Source: UBA1181 sp045617845 (lineage in GTDB: Bacteria; Bacteroidota; Bacteroidia; Bacteroidales; Paludibacteraceae). Taken from it: DNA of 42,706 nt. Below, piece by piece: positions 22,993 through 30,355 of the stretch. Below the pieces are notes generated by a model. It ran no database searches. It worked only from the letters and a program-made list of their open reading frames with translations, and was not told the DNA's origin. Location of the stretch: assembly GCA_045617845.1 (NCBI GenBank), contig JAZLJL010000032.1, positions 1 through 42,706 of the forward strand. Direction: 5' to 3'. How positions within the stretch are numbered: position 1 is the first letter of the stretch; every line of letters starts with the position of its first letter. A program made the position numbers and the translations under genes.

Positions 22993-23877
22993 ATGTTTAA
23001 GTTGAGTCCTTACCATAATGGTATTTTCCTAGCGTTGGTTAGTGCTACCCTTTATGCGCTGAATGCTCCATTTTCGAAAATCGTTTTAGATTATATTCCA
23101 CCCACATTGATGGCGGCTTTCCTATACCTTGGTTCAGGTTTGGGAATGGTGGTTATCGCTTTGATTCGTAAACTGAATGGCTCGCAGGGGCGGGAAATGA
23201 GGTTGGAACATAGCGAATGGCCATATGTTTTGGCGATGATTGTCCTTGACATCATCTCTCCCATCTGTTTGATGGTGGGTTTGTCGCGTACTACTGCCGC
23301 CAACGCTTCTTTGCTTAATAATTTTGAGATTGTCGCCACCGCGATCATCGCATTGTTTGTATTCCACGAAAAAATCGGTAAACGTTTGTGGATAGGCATT
23401 GCTTTTGTGACGGTTTCCTGTTGTGTCCTCTCTTTCGAGGATATGGATAGTTTCCGGTTCTCTTCCGGCTCCCTCTTTGTCGTGTTGGCCGCACTCTGTT
23501 GGGGATTGGACAATAACTGCACGAAGATGATTTCGTCCAAGGATCCTCTTGAGATTGTCCTCATCAAGGGTGTTTTCTCCGGCTTTGGTTCTTTGCTTAT
23601 CGGTTATTTTATCATGGGTGAAACCATTCAAATCGTTTGGCCTATTTTTGCGGCTATGGCTATCGGACTGGTCTCTTATGGGTTGAGTGTGTTCTTGGAT
23701 ATCTATGCGCAACGCTCTTTGGGTGCGGCCCGGACTAGCGCTTATTATGCGGTGGCTCCTTTTATCGGTACGGGGCTTTCTTTGCTTATTTTCAGGCAGA
23801 CTCCCCCTTCCACCTATTGGGTCGGCCTTGCTTTGATGGCGGTCGGCGCTTGGTTGTGCTCTAGGGAACCCAAGTGA
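22993..23877 (+). CDS. EamA/DMT-family transporter
   Basis: A 294-residue inner-membrane protein with about ten hydrophobic helices in two repeats of five, the drug/metabolite transporter (EamA) pattern. Landmarks are NAPFSKIVLDYIPPTLMAAFLYLGSGLG in the first repeat, SRTTAANASLLNNFEIVATAIIALFVFHEK at its end, and RTSAYYAVAPFIGTGLSLL in the second. The ATG at 22993 is chosen because an upstream TTG frame would run across the promoter box. The substrate cannot be told; family members export amino acids, metabolites or take up small solutes. It stands alone. Confidence 0.85.
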   Translation: MFKLSPYHNGIFLALVSATLYALNAPFSKIVLDYIPPTLMAAFLYLGSGLGMVVIALIRKLNGSQGREMRLEHSEWPYVLAMIVLDIISPICLMVGLSRTTAANASLLNNFEIVATAIIALFVFHEKIGKRLWIGIAFVTVSCCVLSFEDMDSFRFSSGSLFVVLAALCWGLDNNCTKMISSKDPLEIVLIKGVFSGFGSLLIGYFIMGETIQIVWPIFAAMAIGLVSYGLSVFLDIYAQRSLGAARTSAYYAVAPFIGTGLSLLIFRQTPPSTYWVGLALMAVGAWLCSREPK

Positions 23878-23880
23878 AAT

Positions 23881-23920
23881 GGAGATATCGCCTTCCCGTG
23901 AAATGACCCTCCTTTTTTTT
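23881..23920 (+). terminator. Possible terminator between convergent genes
   Basis: GGAG pairs with CTCC (23881-23884 with 23909-23912) around a loop containing a small TTC/GAA stem, followed by eight T. The stem is short, so this is tentative. It follows the transporter stop by 3 nt. Confidence 0.35.
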
Positions 23921-23962
23921 ATGACTTTATTCTTTTTTACGCATCTCTTTCTCGTAAGCCCG

Positions 23963-24493
23963 TTATTCCCCTGTTAGCGCTCCAATTTCGCTTCTGACGA
24001 GTTCTTCGGTGCTTCCTATCGTTTCGATGGTTTCCTTGCCGTAAATCGGCGTTTTTGTGCTGTCTTGGAGTAGATATGCGTAGGTCCATGTTCCTCTCAT
24101 CATGATCGAACCCTTTTTAGGGGTGGTGTCGGGCTCTCCTAAATTGACTTCTCCCATGAGGAGGCTATCCATCAGGGAGAGTGCGCTGGAGTCGATTTTG
24201 TTTTTGCCAATGGAGAATGTGAGTTCTGCCGGACGAAAATTCATTTGCTTCACTTGGACGCGCAGACTGTCGCCTTCCATGGTTATTTCGTAGCCGATGT
24301 TCCCTCCGCCTTTCCTTTCGTAATAGATGCCGGAGTATTGCCTTTGGGAAGTCTTCTTGGGGAGTGCTGAACTTGTTTGTGGCGTAGAGAGGGGTTGTGC
24401 GCTTGCGGATTCGTTGTTCTTCGCTGTTCCGCAGCAACTGCAGATCGCCAAAGTGGTGGCGATGATGGATATTTCGATAGTTCTATTTTCCAT
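23963..24493 (-). CDS. Hypothetical lipoprotein, 176 residues
   Basis: The N-terminus MENRTIEISIIATTLAICSCCG is a short signal sequence with a possible lipobox ending ICSC, making Cys20 the likely lipid-bearing residue. After a Ser/Thr/Ala-rich linker (to about 50) comes a beta-strand-rich region beginning YSGIYYERKGGG that I cannot place in a family. Probably an envelope lipoprotein. It is transcribed toward the EamA gene, and its own -7 box is 17 nt upstream. Function unknown. Confidence 0.65.
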   Translation of the reverse strand: MENRTIEISIIATTLAICSCCGTAKNNESASAQPLSTPQTSSALPKKTSQRQYSGIYYERKGGGNIGYEITMEGDSLRVQVKQMNFRPAELTFSIGKNKIDSSALSLMDSLLMGEVNLGEPDTTPKKGSIMMRGTWTYAYLLQDSTKTPIYGKETIETIGSTEELVRSEIGALTGE

Positions 24494-24509
24494 TGTGTTT
24501 TCTTTTTCT

Positions 24510-24517
24510 CAAAGTTA
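24510..24517 (-). promoter_or_regulatory. Candidate -7 box for the lipoprotein gene
   Basis: On the minus strand this reads TAACTTTG, a perfect TAnnTTTG, 16 nt before the ATG at 24493. No convincing -33 TTTG was found. Confidence 0.5.
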
Positions 24518-24737
24518 ATGTTTTTCTTCTATATTCTGTATAGATTAGAACTTACATGTTGCTGCTCATTGTTTCGTTTTGTTTTTATGAATGTCTCTTC
24601 TTTATGGTTTGTGGGAGAATGGCGTCTTGCGGTAGGTTGGCGATTGAGGAATATGTCATTTGTGATGTGGCGACAAAACAATAATACTATCGATGGACGA
24701 AAAGAAGTGTCTTTGTCTGTTCGAGTATGCGTCTGTC

Positions 24738-24814
24738 CCTTATAAGGAAAGAGGGTGTGCCATGGTGACACACCCTCTTAGTTGAGTTTTAGAACCATGT
24801 GTGACCTTATAAGG
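24738..24814. repeat. Hairpin flanked by two CCTTATAAGG palindromes
   Basis: CCTTATAAGG occurs at 24738-24747 and again at 24805-24814. Between them lies a perfect 11-bp stem, AAGAGGGTGTG / CACACCCTCTT (24749-24759 with 24769-24779), with a 9-nt loop. No T-run follows on either strand. It may be a dispersed palindromic element or a backup terminator. Confidence 0.6.
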
Positions 24815-24844
24815 CCGTCATGGCATCCGAGTAAAAACGGATTG

Positions 24845-24882
24845 AAAAATTCGATTAGCGTTTCGGAAAAACGTTGAAATCG
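24845..24882 (-). terminator. Terminator of the ald operon
   Basis: Read on the minus strand: CGATT, then CGTTT, a 5-nt loop, AAACG and AATCG, giving two stacked 5-bp stems with a small internal loop, followed by AATTTTTC. It begins 15 nt downstream of the ald stop. Confidence 0.7.
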
Positions 24883-24896
24883 TTTTCCCCCCTCTA

Positions 24897-26009
24897 TTAG
24901 ATTAAACTATTCACGTCCACATATTCCAAAGAAAGCGCTTTCGACACGTTGACGTTGGTGCATTTCCCTTGGTAAATGTTCACGCCCTTAGCGAAGCCTG
25001 GGTCCATCTTGATGGCTTTCTCCAGACCATTTTCCGCCATCATCATGCCGTAGCGGAAAGTGGCGTTGGCCAAGGCTACGGTTGAGGTGTAAGGAACGGC
25101 TCCCGGCATGTTGCCTACGCAGTAGTGGACAACACCTTCCTCGACGAACACAGGGTCGTCATGGGATGTGACATGTGAAGATTCGCAGCAACCGCCTTGG
25201 TCGATGGCGATGTCTACGATGACTGCACCCTTCTTCATCAGTTTAAGGTGTTCCCTCCTGATTAGCTTAGGGGTGCTGCCGCCAGGAATAAGGACGGAAC
25301 CGATGACAAGGTCTGCGTTTGCCAAAGACTTCCGTATGTTCGCTTCTGTGGAGTAGAGCGTGTTTACAGAGGCACCGAACACATCTTCGATGTAGGCGAG
25401 ACGGTTCAGGTTGACGTCAAGGAGAGTGACTTCGGCGTCGATGCCGACCGCAGCCTTAGCTGCGTAGGTTCCGGCGACGCCACCGCCCACGATGACAATC
25501 TTACCTCTTTCGACTCCTGGCACACCTCCGAGGAGGATACCTCTTCCGCCGAATCTCTTTTCAATGTATTTCGCACCTTCTTGGATGGAGAGACGTCCTG
25601 CGATTTGACTCATCGGGCGAAGGCAAGGCAAGTTGCCGAACGCGTCGGTGATGGTCTCGAAAGCTACGGCTTTACAACCGCTGTCCATTAGCGCCTTGGC
25701 CAATGACGGATTGGCCGCCAAATGGAGGTAAGTGTACAAAATCATGTCCTTGCGGAGGTATTTGTACTCGCACTCTTCCGGTTCTTTCACTTTCACCAAC
25801 AAATCGCAAGTGGCGTATACTTCAGCTGCGGTTCCGCAAATGATAGCTCCGTTCTCCTTGTATTCTTTGTCTGAAAATCCAGCGCCTTCTCCGGCTCCAG
25901 TCTCTACGTAGACCGTGTGACCTTTAGCGACGAAGGCAGCCACGTTGTCTGGGGTCAGTCCGACTCTGTATTCGTGGTTTTTTAACTCTTTTGTCGTTCC
26001 TATTTTCAT
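24897..26009 (-). CDS. ald: Alanine dehydrogenase
   Basis: Interconverts L-alanine and pyruvate plus ammonia with NAD(H). The 370-residue product is the family's normal length and has every key residue at the expected number: Arg15 (EYRVGLTP), Lys75 (VKVKEP), His96 (YTYLHLAA) and Asp270 (DIAIDQGG). The NAD-binding loop is GGGVAG at 175-180, with Asp198 closing the second strand. It is the last gene of a four-gene minus-strand operon, 17 nt after an ATP-grasp gene. That placement is odd for a catabolic enzyme and suggests it supplies (or removes) alanine for the ligases. Confidence 0.95.
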   Translation of the reverse strand: MKIGTTKELKNHEYRVGLTPDNVAAFVAKGHTVYVETGAGEGAGFSDKEYKENGAIICGTAAEVYATCDLLVKVKEPEECEYKYLRKDMILYTYLHLAANPSLAKALMDSGCKAVAFETITDAFGNLPCLRPMSQIAGRLSIQEGAKYIEKRFGGRGILLGGVPGVERGKIVIVGGGVAGTYAAKAAVGIDAEVTLLDVNLNRLAYIEDVFGASVNTLYSTEANIRKSLANADLVIGSVLIPGGSTPKLIRREHLKLMKKGAVIVDIAIDQGGCCESSHVTSHDDPVFVEEGVVHYCVGNMPGAVPYTSTVALANATFRYGMMMAENGLEKAIKMDPGFAKGVNIYQGKCTNVNVSKALSLEYVDVNSLI

Positions 26010-26026
26010 GGAATTGATTGTTGATA

Positions 26027-27121
26027 TTAATCGATATTGATTCTTTTGTCGGAACTGTAGATGATGTATCCGCTACGGGTGTAGTTGTCCGTCGCATAGA
26101 CGACCTCTTTGTCCGGATCGTAGAGACGTCTGACTTCCCAAGGCTGCTTTTCCTGGAAATATTTTAGACGGTTGATCCTTTGTTGGGCGAGGAAGTAGAT
26201 GCCCGCATATCCTTTGTGGGATATTTGCGGAGCTTCGAAGATGCCCAAAGCCACGTCGATCATACCTTTGAGGTAGTCGTAGCCGACACTGTGTTGGATA
26301 AGTGTGGAGAATTGGTCGCCTCCGCCTCTAGGGTTGACCTCAATGAGGTATATGTTATCGTTTTCGTCCAATTTCATTTCGATGTGGGAAGCTCCATTGG
26401 TGAGTCCGACCCTATTGAGGATTTCTGGGACGATTTGACGGATTTTATCCTTGATTTCCTCTTTTATGTTTGCGGGTTGGTGGTGGGATAATTCCACGAA
26501 GTGTGGCGCGCCATCGTTTTCTTTGTCCGTCATTTGGATAATATAGTGTTTCCCTTTGTAGGAGATGGATTCAACGGAGAACTCCCTTCCTCCCACAAAC
26601 TGCTCAATCATGATGACGCAGTTCGGGTTGGTGTTGGCATATTCCAAAGCCTCTTTCAACTCTTCTTGGCTGTTGACGAAGGTCACGCCTTTTTTCGCGG
26701 ACCCTATAGTTGGTTTTACGATGCAAGGGAAATCCACTTTCATTCCTTCTTTGTAGACGAAGTTCTTTACTTGCGTGAGGTGAGGAATGCCTTCCGTCAA
26801 CTTGCGGACTCTAGCTTTGTCCTTTATGTTTTCATACGCTCTGTAGTCGGTCGCGTTCAATCCTAGTTTCGCCGAAACGTATGCGGATATTTCCGAGGTG
26901 AGGTCGGATGCGTTGGAAACGACGCCTTCCACACCCTCTTTTTTGCATGCCTCCACGATTTTGTCCTTCTCGATGATGGAGATAGGATAGAATTTGTCAG
27001 CGTATTCTTTGCATACGGCGCCTTCGTCCCAAGCGAAGCTGATGATTGTGTGCCCTAATTCTTTTGCTTTGAGCGTGAGGGGTAGTTGTCCCGTCGAAGC
27101 TCCTATGATTGCTAGTTTCAT
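26027..27121 (-). CDS. ATP-grasp protein, carboxylate-amine ligase type
   Basis: A 364-residue enzyme. Residues 1-90 form a Rossmann-like pre-ATP-grasp domain (MKLAIIGASTGQLPL, VSNASDLTSEISA). The ATP-grasp domain follows, with Lys136 in CIVKPTIGSAKKG, EQF at 173-175 and the metal-binding IEVNPRGGGD (Glu261, Asn263, Arg265). The glycine-rich SAKKG loop covers the ATP phosphates. This arrangement is seen in enzymes that join a carboxylate to an amine through an acyl-phosphate, such as BtrJ-, PurK- and carnosine-synthase-like proteins. The substrates are unknown. It lies 17 nt before ald and 112 nt after the previous gene, a gap with a CATGGC/GCCATG hairpin. Confidence 0.85.
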   Translation of the reverse strand: MKLAIIGASTGQLPLTLKAKELGHTIISFAWDEGAVCKEYADKFYPISIIEKDKIVEACKKEGVEGVVSNASDLTSEISAYVSAKLGLNATDYRAYENIKDKARVRKLTEGIPHLTQVKNFVYKEGMKVDFPCIVKPTIGSAKKGVTFVNSQEELKEALEYANTNPNCVIMIEQFVGGREFSVESISYKGKHYIIQMTDKENDGAPHFVELSHHQPANIKEEIKDKIRQIVPEILNRVGLTNGASHIEMKLDENDNIYLIEVNPRGGGDQFSTLIQHSVGYDYLKGMIDVALGIFEAPQISHKGYAGIYFLAQQRINRLKYFQEKQPWEVRRLYDPDKEVVYATDNYTRSGYIIYSSDKRINID

Positions 27122-27233
27122 TCTTTGTTTTGTTGGAGGATTCTTTGTATCGGAAGTTTATCCATGGCAGAATCCTATTAGCCATGTAAACTATGTTTAA
27201 GAGGGTGGGGGGATGCCACCTCTATTTTCCCCT
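27122..27233 (-). promoter_or_regulatory. 112-nt gap inside the operon with two hairpins
   Basis: The gap between the two ATP-grasp genes has CATGGC/GCCATG (27163-27168 with 27181-27186) and, further from the downstream gene, a bulged GAGG-TGG/CCA-CCTC stem. No TAnnTTTG box is present on the minus strand. It could modulate expression of the last two genes relative to the first two. Confidence 0.3.
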
Positions 27234-28328
27234 TTATTTATCGAACATGTCGTCGAACATTTTCTTCACGCCTTCCCTTTCGGCGTATTCGCATACGATT
27301 TGACCCCAGTTACCTTCCACGAGGATCCAACCTTTTTCTGTCAATGCGAAGTCCCAACCGACGTATGGGTAGTATGGAATGGTTCTGTGGACTTTCTCCG
27401 CGAAAGCGAGAAGCTCGTCCCATCTAGGAATTTGGAATCCTTGGTATTGCACACCGCTGTCCGGGTGTTTCTCGAACACGCCATTGAACTCGTCATAACC
27501 TTTTGTCCTGCAGATGCCTGTTTTTTCGTCGATTACGGAAAAGATGCCTCCGCTTCCCGCATTGTCCACTACGACGCCGGCGCGGCCTGTGCGGAATACG
27601 GGTCTCATGATGTGGAATCCTGTCTTGTTCAGGAAGGCGGGGAGACGTACCGTGTTGACGGAAGATGGATTGAATTGTTTCGTTCTTTCGTCTTGTTGGA
27701 TGAGCTCCTCCACGATGTATTCTCCTTTTGATTTGAGGTAATCGAAAGCCTTGTCCGGGTCATTGTCGTGGTCGGCTAATTTGCATATTTCGACACCCTT
27801 ACCGCATTGCCCGCCAATCGGTTTGCAGATGAAAGTGTCATGCTTTTTGCAAAATTCGGCGAAGGCCTCTTTGGTGCATTTGTCGTTGAATTGGATGACG
27901 TCCCTTCCGAAGAACTGCCCGAAATGCTCGTAGAACGTGTTTTTGTTTTCCATGAGTTCCCAGTTTTCTCCTTTGCCGACTTTCTCTATCATGACGAGGT
28001 CTTTGTGACGAGTGGTAAGGTAAGAGGCGCGTTTCTTTTCGTCCGAGTGGCGGTAGTCCATAAGGAAGTATTCTCTAGGTACGGCACCGTAACGGTAATA
28101 ACACCATACCATATCGATTCGCATCTCCTCCTTGGCTTTTTCGTCGGCCATTTCCTCTTCGCTAAGGAAGATAGGAAACACGTGTTCGATTTCCTGTCCG
28201 AATGTTAATTCGCCTCCCCATCTCATGGATTTGAAGGAAAGGTAATATTCTTTGTTCGCTTTGATGATGCTTTTCCCGAAAGCTTTGGACGCCAATAACT
28301 TAAAGCGTAATTTTTCTCTTAGACTCAT
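27234..28328 (-). CDS. Sugar-transfer-associated ATP-grasp protein
   Basis: A 364-residue protein. The C-terminal two thirds match the sugar-transfer-associated ATP-grasp family (ATPgrasp_ST): Lys169 in FICKPIGGQCGKG, the EE pair 207-208 (YIVEELI), NPSSVNTVR at 220-228, and VGWDFALTEKGWILVEGN (Asp326, Glu338, Asn340). The N-terminal ~110 residues are helical and family-typical. Such proteins are found in capsule and surface-polysaccharide loci in many bacteria; their reaction is not established. It is second in the operon, 20 nt after the SDR gene. Confidence 0.85.
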   Translation of the reverse strand: MSLREKLRFKLLASKAFGKSIIKANKEYYLSFKSMRWGGELTFGQEIEHVFPIFLSEEEMADEKAKEEMRIDMVWCYYRYGAVPREYFLMDYRHSDEKKRASYLTTRHKDLVMIEKVGKGENWELMENKNTFYEHFGQFFGRDVIQFNDKCTKEAFAEFCKKHDTFICKPIGGQCGKGVEICKLADHDNDPDKAFDYLKSKGEYIVEELIQQDERTKQFNPSSVNTVRLPAFLNKTGFHIMRPVFRTGRAGVVVDNAGSGGIFSVIDEKTGICRTKGYDEFNGVFEKHPDSGVQYQGFQIPRWDELLAFAEKVHRTIPYYPYVGWDFALTEKGWILVEGNWGQIVCEYAEREGVKKMFDDMFDK

Positions 28329-28348
28329 GTCGATATTGTATTTAAATA

Positions 28349-29365
28349 TTATTCTTCCTTTTTATAGTAGTCTGATTCGTACCCCCACAATTCTCCGAAA
28401 GGTTGTTCCTCCATCTCTTTCTTGAAATAGAGGAGGTAGTCCTTCCATGAGCATTTCGGTTCGTAACCGAGTTCTTTGCATGTCTTGGAAATGTCCAGGA
28501 CGAATTGTAGGGAGCTCCTCTTCTCGGGGCAGTATGTGATTTTTGATTTTTTGCCTTCAGGGTTGAATACTTCAGCTATGCCTTTGATGCGTTCTTCAAG
28601 AGTGGTTCCTCCGCTTCCGATGTTGTAGAGACCTCCTTCGGTATCGGCGATGAGCGCTTTCTCCACAATTTGTAGGAAATCGGTTATGCTGCAGGTCTCT
28701 AGGAGACGTTGCGGGTCGCCCCAGATTTGAAGGTCGGCGCCCTTCATGGCTTGGTAGATTAAGAACCTGTCCGAAATCAGCGTTTTGACGCCGTCGGTGA
28801 AGGTGTATGGGTTAGGATCGTACATATAGACTCTGGAAAGCCTGAGAATGAAACGTTTGATCCCGAATTTGGCGTGGTAATGATTGATGAGGTCCACTGC
28901 GGCGTTCTTGGCGATCACATAGACGGCATGGTCGCCCGTCAAAGGGGGCTTTCGTTCCGAGTCCGCGGGAATAGGCGTTTTGGAACCGAACATGTAGCTG
29001 ATGTCGAAGAGCGTCTGAGGGAAGATGATGCGGTCGGCTCCCACTTTCCTCGTGTATTCCAGAACGTTCATGGTGCCTTGGACGATGGATGAGAGGTACT
29101 GGTTCGGATGGTATCCTTCCATGGATGCTGGAAGCATACCGGCGAAATGTACTACCGCATAGATGTCTTTATCGGGGAACTTGAGGAAGTCGGCTTCGTT
29201 GCAGATGTCAGCGGAGATGTACTCCATGCCGTGTTTGGCAAAGAAACCATTGTCGTTTTTCCTGTGTCCAACAGCAAAAACATGGTATCCCAATTTGCTC
29301 AAATGTACGGCGATATTGGTGCCCAAATGGCCCGTCGCTCCCAACACGATGACGTTTTTTTTCAT
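28349..29365 (-). CDS. NAD(P)-dependent epimerase/dehydratase (extended SDR)
   Basis: A 338-residue nucleotide-sugar-type short-chain dehydrogenase. The Rossmann glycine motif is GATGHLG at 9-15, and the catalytic YxxxK is Tyr149-Lys153 (YVIAK); Thr118 sits where the catalytic Ser/Thr usually is. The C-terminal substrate domain follows, with NIGSGGTTLEE, a common family segment. Such enzymes epimerise, dehydrate or reduce nucleotide-linked sugars. It is the first gene of the operon and has a good promoter, and it is followed after 20 nt by the sugar-transfer ATP-grasp. Confidence 0.88.
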   Translation of the reverse strand: MKKNVIVLGATGHLGTNIAVHLSKLGYHVFAVGHRKNDNGFFAKHGMEYISADICNEADFLKFPDKDIYAVVHFAGMLPASMEGYHPNQYLSSIVQGTMNVLEYTRKVGADRIIFPQTLFDISYMFGSKTPIPADSERKPPLTGDHAVYVIAKNAAVDLINHYHAKFGIKRFILRLSRVYMYDPNPYTFTDGVKTLISDRFLIYQAMKGADLQIWGDPQRLLETCSITDFLQIVEKALIADTEGGLYNIGSGGTTLEERIKGIAEVFNPEGKKSKITYCPEKRSSLQFVLDISKTCKELGYEPKCSWKDYLLYFKKEMEEQPFGELWGYESDYYKKEE

Positions 29366-29457
29366 GCTTATACTCTTTGTTTGTCCGTTTCTTGCTATCC
29401 TTTCAACGGATGTTTTGGATATAATGGGGCTTTTTTGATATAATTCATTCCCCTACG

Positions 29458-29489
29458 CAAATTTATTGCGTTCGTTTATTGCCACCAAA
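29458..29489 (-). promoter_or_regulatory. Promoter of the epimerase/ATP-grasp/ald operon
   Basis: On the minus strand this reads TTTG (29489-29486), a 20-nt spacer, then TAAATTTG (29465-29458), one of the best Bacteroidota promoters in the window. It gives a leader of about 85 nt to the ATG at 29365. Confidence 0.75.
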
Positions 29490-29802
29490 AAAAATCACTT
29501 TTTTTTCGTGTTTTGACATTATTAATTTTGATTTTTTTGTCATTTGTGTTTGTTTGAATCTCCATGCCTGTCCCAAGATAGTGCGGAAAGACGCTCCGAG
29601 TCTGCTTCCCTGCGTTTTTTTGCCATAAGTGGATCCTCTAATTCGCTTTTTATTGTCTGTTGTTTAATTTATTGGATTTAAATGGAACGTCTCTCTTTTT
29701 ATGTTGATGTTTTAAGGCGAAGTAAATAAATGGATGGCCATGAGCGTAAATGCCTTTTATGAAAAACAATGATGATTGCCTTTTTCGTGATGAAAATATT
29801 TT

Positions 29803-29810
29803 TACTTTTG
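29803..29810 (+). promoter_or_regulatory. Candidate -7 box for the T9SS pair
   Basis: TACTTTTG fits TAnnTTTG and is 30 nt before the ATG at 29841. The nearest TTG (29776-29778) is 24 nt upstream, a bit far for -33. Confidence 0.5.
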
Positions 29811-29840
29811 TGGTGAAAGTTCGAATTGATATTTGAGAAT

Positions 29841-30341
29841 ATGCTTGATAAATTATCGTTGCGCTCTTTGGGAGCGTTTTTTTTCCTTTTTGTTCCGTTG
29901 TCGACTTTCGCTCAGGCGTCTGTTGTATCCGGTGGCGGTGATGTGAATCAACATGGTGTGGGTGGAGTTGCCGCCTCTGTCGGACAAGTGGCGTTCTCCT
30001 CCACGGGTGCGCCAAACACTTCCCTTTCTGAGGGGGTCCAACAGCCCGCTGGCATGGCGTCTCCTACTATCGTGGGAACGGACCCTGTGTCGTCCCGCCT
30101 TTCTGTGCGTCTTTCCCCTAATCCAACCAAGGATGTCTGCACTGTTTCGTTGCTGGGCGAAAAGCGTTACTTGCCTTTCCTTTTGGTGGATGGCGCCGGT
30201 AAGGAGATGGAACGTGGTCTGTTGACGGACCAAACCCGCCTTTCGTTGGGAAAATATGTCAGCGGAACATATCTGTTGAAGGTTTACTTCGGGAAAGGGG
30301 AATCTGATTTTATCACATTGAAAATCATAAAGGAATCATAA
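29841..30341 (+). CDS. Small secreted protein with T9SS sorting domain
   Basis: A 166-residue protein; the ATG at 29841 is preferred over a TTG at 29826. A signal peptide covers about residues 1-27 (ends STFAQA). The middle has VSGGGDVNQHGVGGVAASVGQVAF...SLSEGVQQPAG, a pattern frequent in small Bacteroidota secreted proteins. The C-terminal ~75 residues are a type A T9SS sorting domain: LSPNPTKD, then GKEMERGLL and YVSGTYLLKVYFGKGE. Predicted to cross the outer membrane by T9SS and be attached or released. It is 14 nt before the 919-residue gene and so probably cotranscribed. Confidence 0.75.
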   Translation: MLDKLSLRSLGAFFFLFVPLSTFAQASVVSGGGDVNQHGVGGVAASVGQVAFSSTGAPNTSLSEGVQQPAGMASPTIVGTDPVSSRLSVRLSPNPTKDVCTVSLLGEKRYLPFLLVDGAGKEMERGLLTDQTRLSLGKYVSGTYLLKVYFGKGESDFITLKIIKES

Positions 30342-30355
30342 ATTAAGAATCATAT

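Larger units (their letters stand above)
24494..24896. other. Intergenic region with palindromes, no gene
   Basis: About 400 nt between the lipoprotein gene and ald. Besides the -7 box at 24510-24517 and the ald terminator at 24845-24882, it holds an 11-bp hairpin at 24749-24779 and two copies of the palindrome CCTTATAAGG. Short open frames exist in it but have no start context or motif. Confidence 0.6.
29366..29840. other. 475-nt divergent intergenic region
   Basis: It separates the minus-strand operon from the plus-strand T9SS pair and holds a promoter for each direction. The rest is A/T-rich, with runs of A and T. I see no gene, RNA or repeat in it. Confidence 0.6.
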
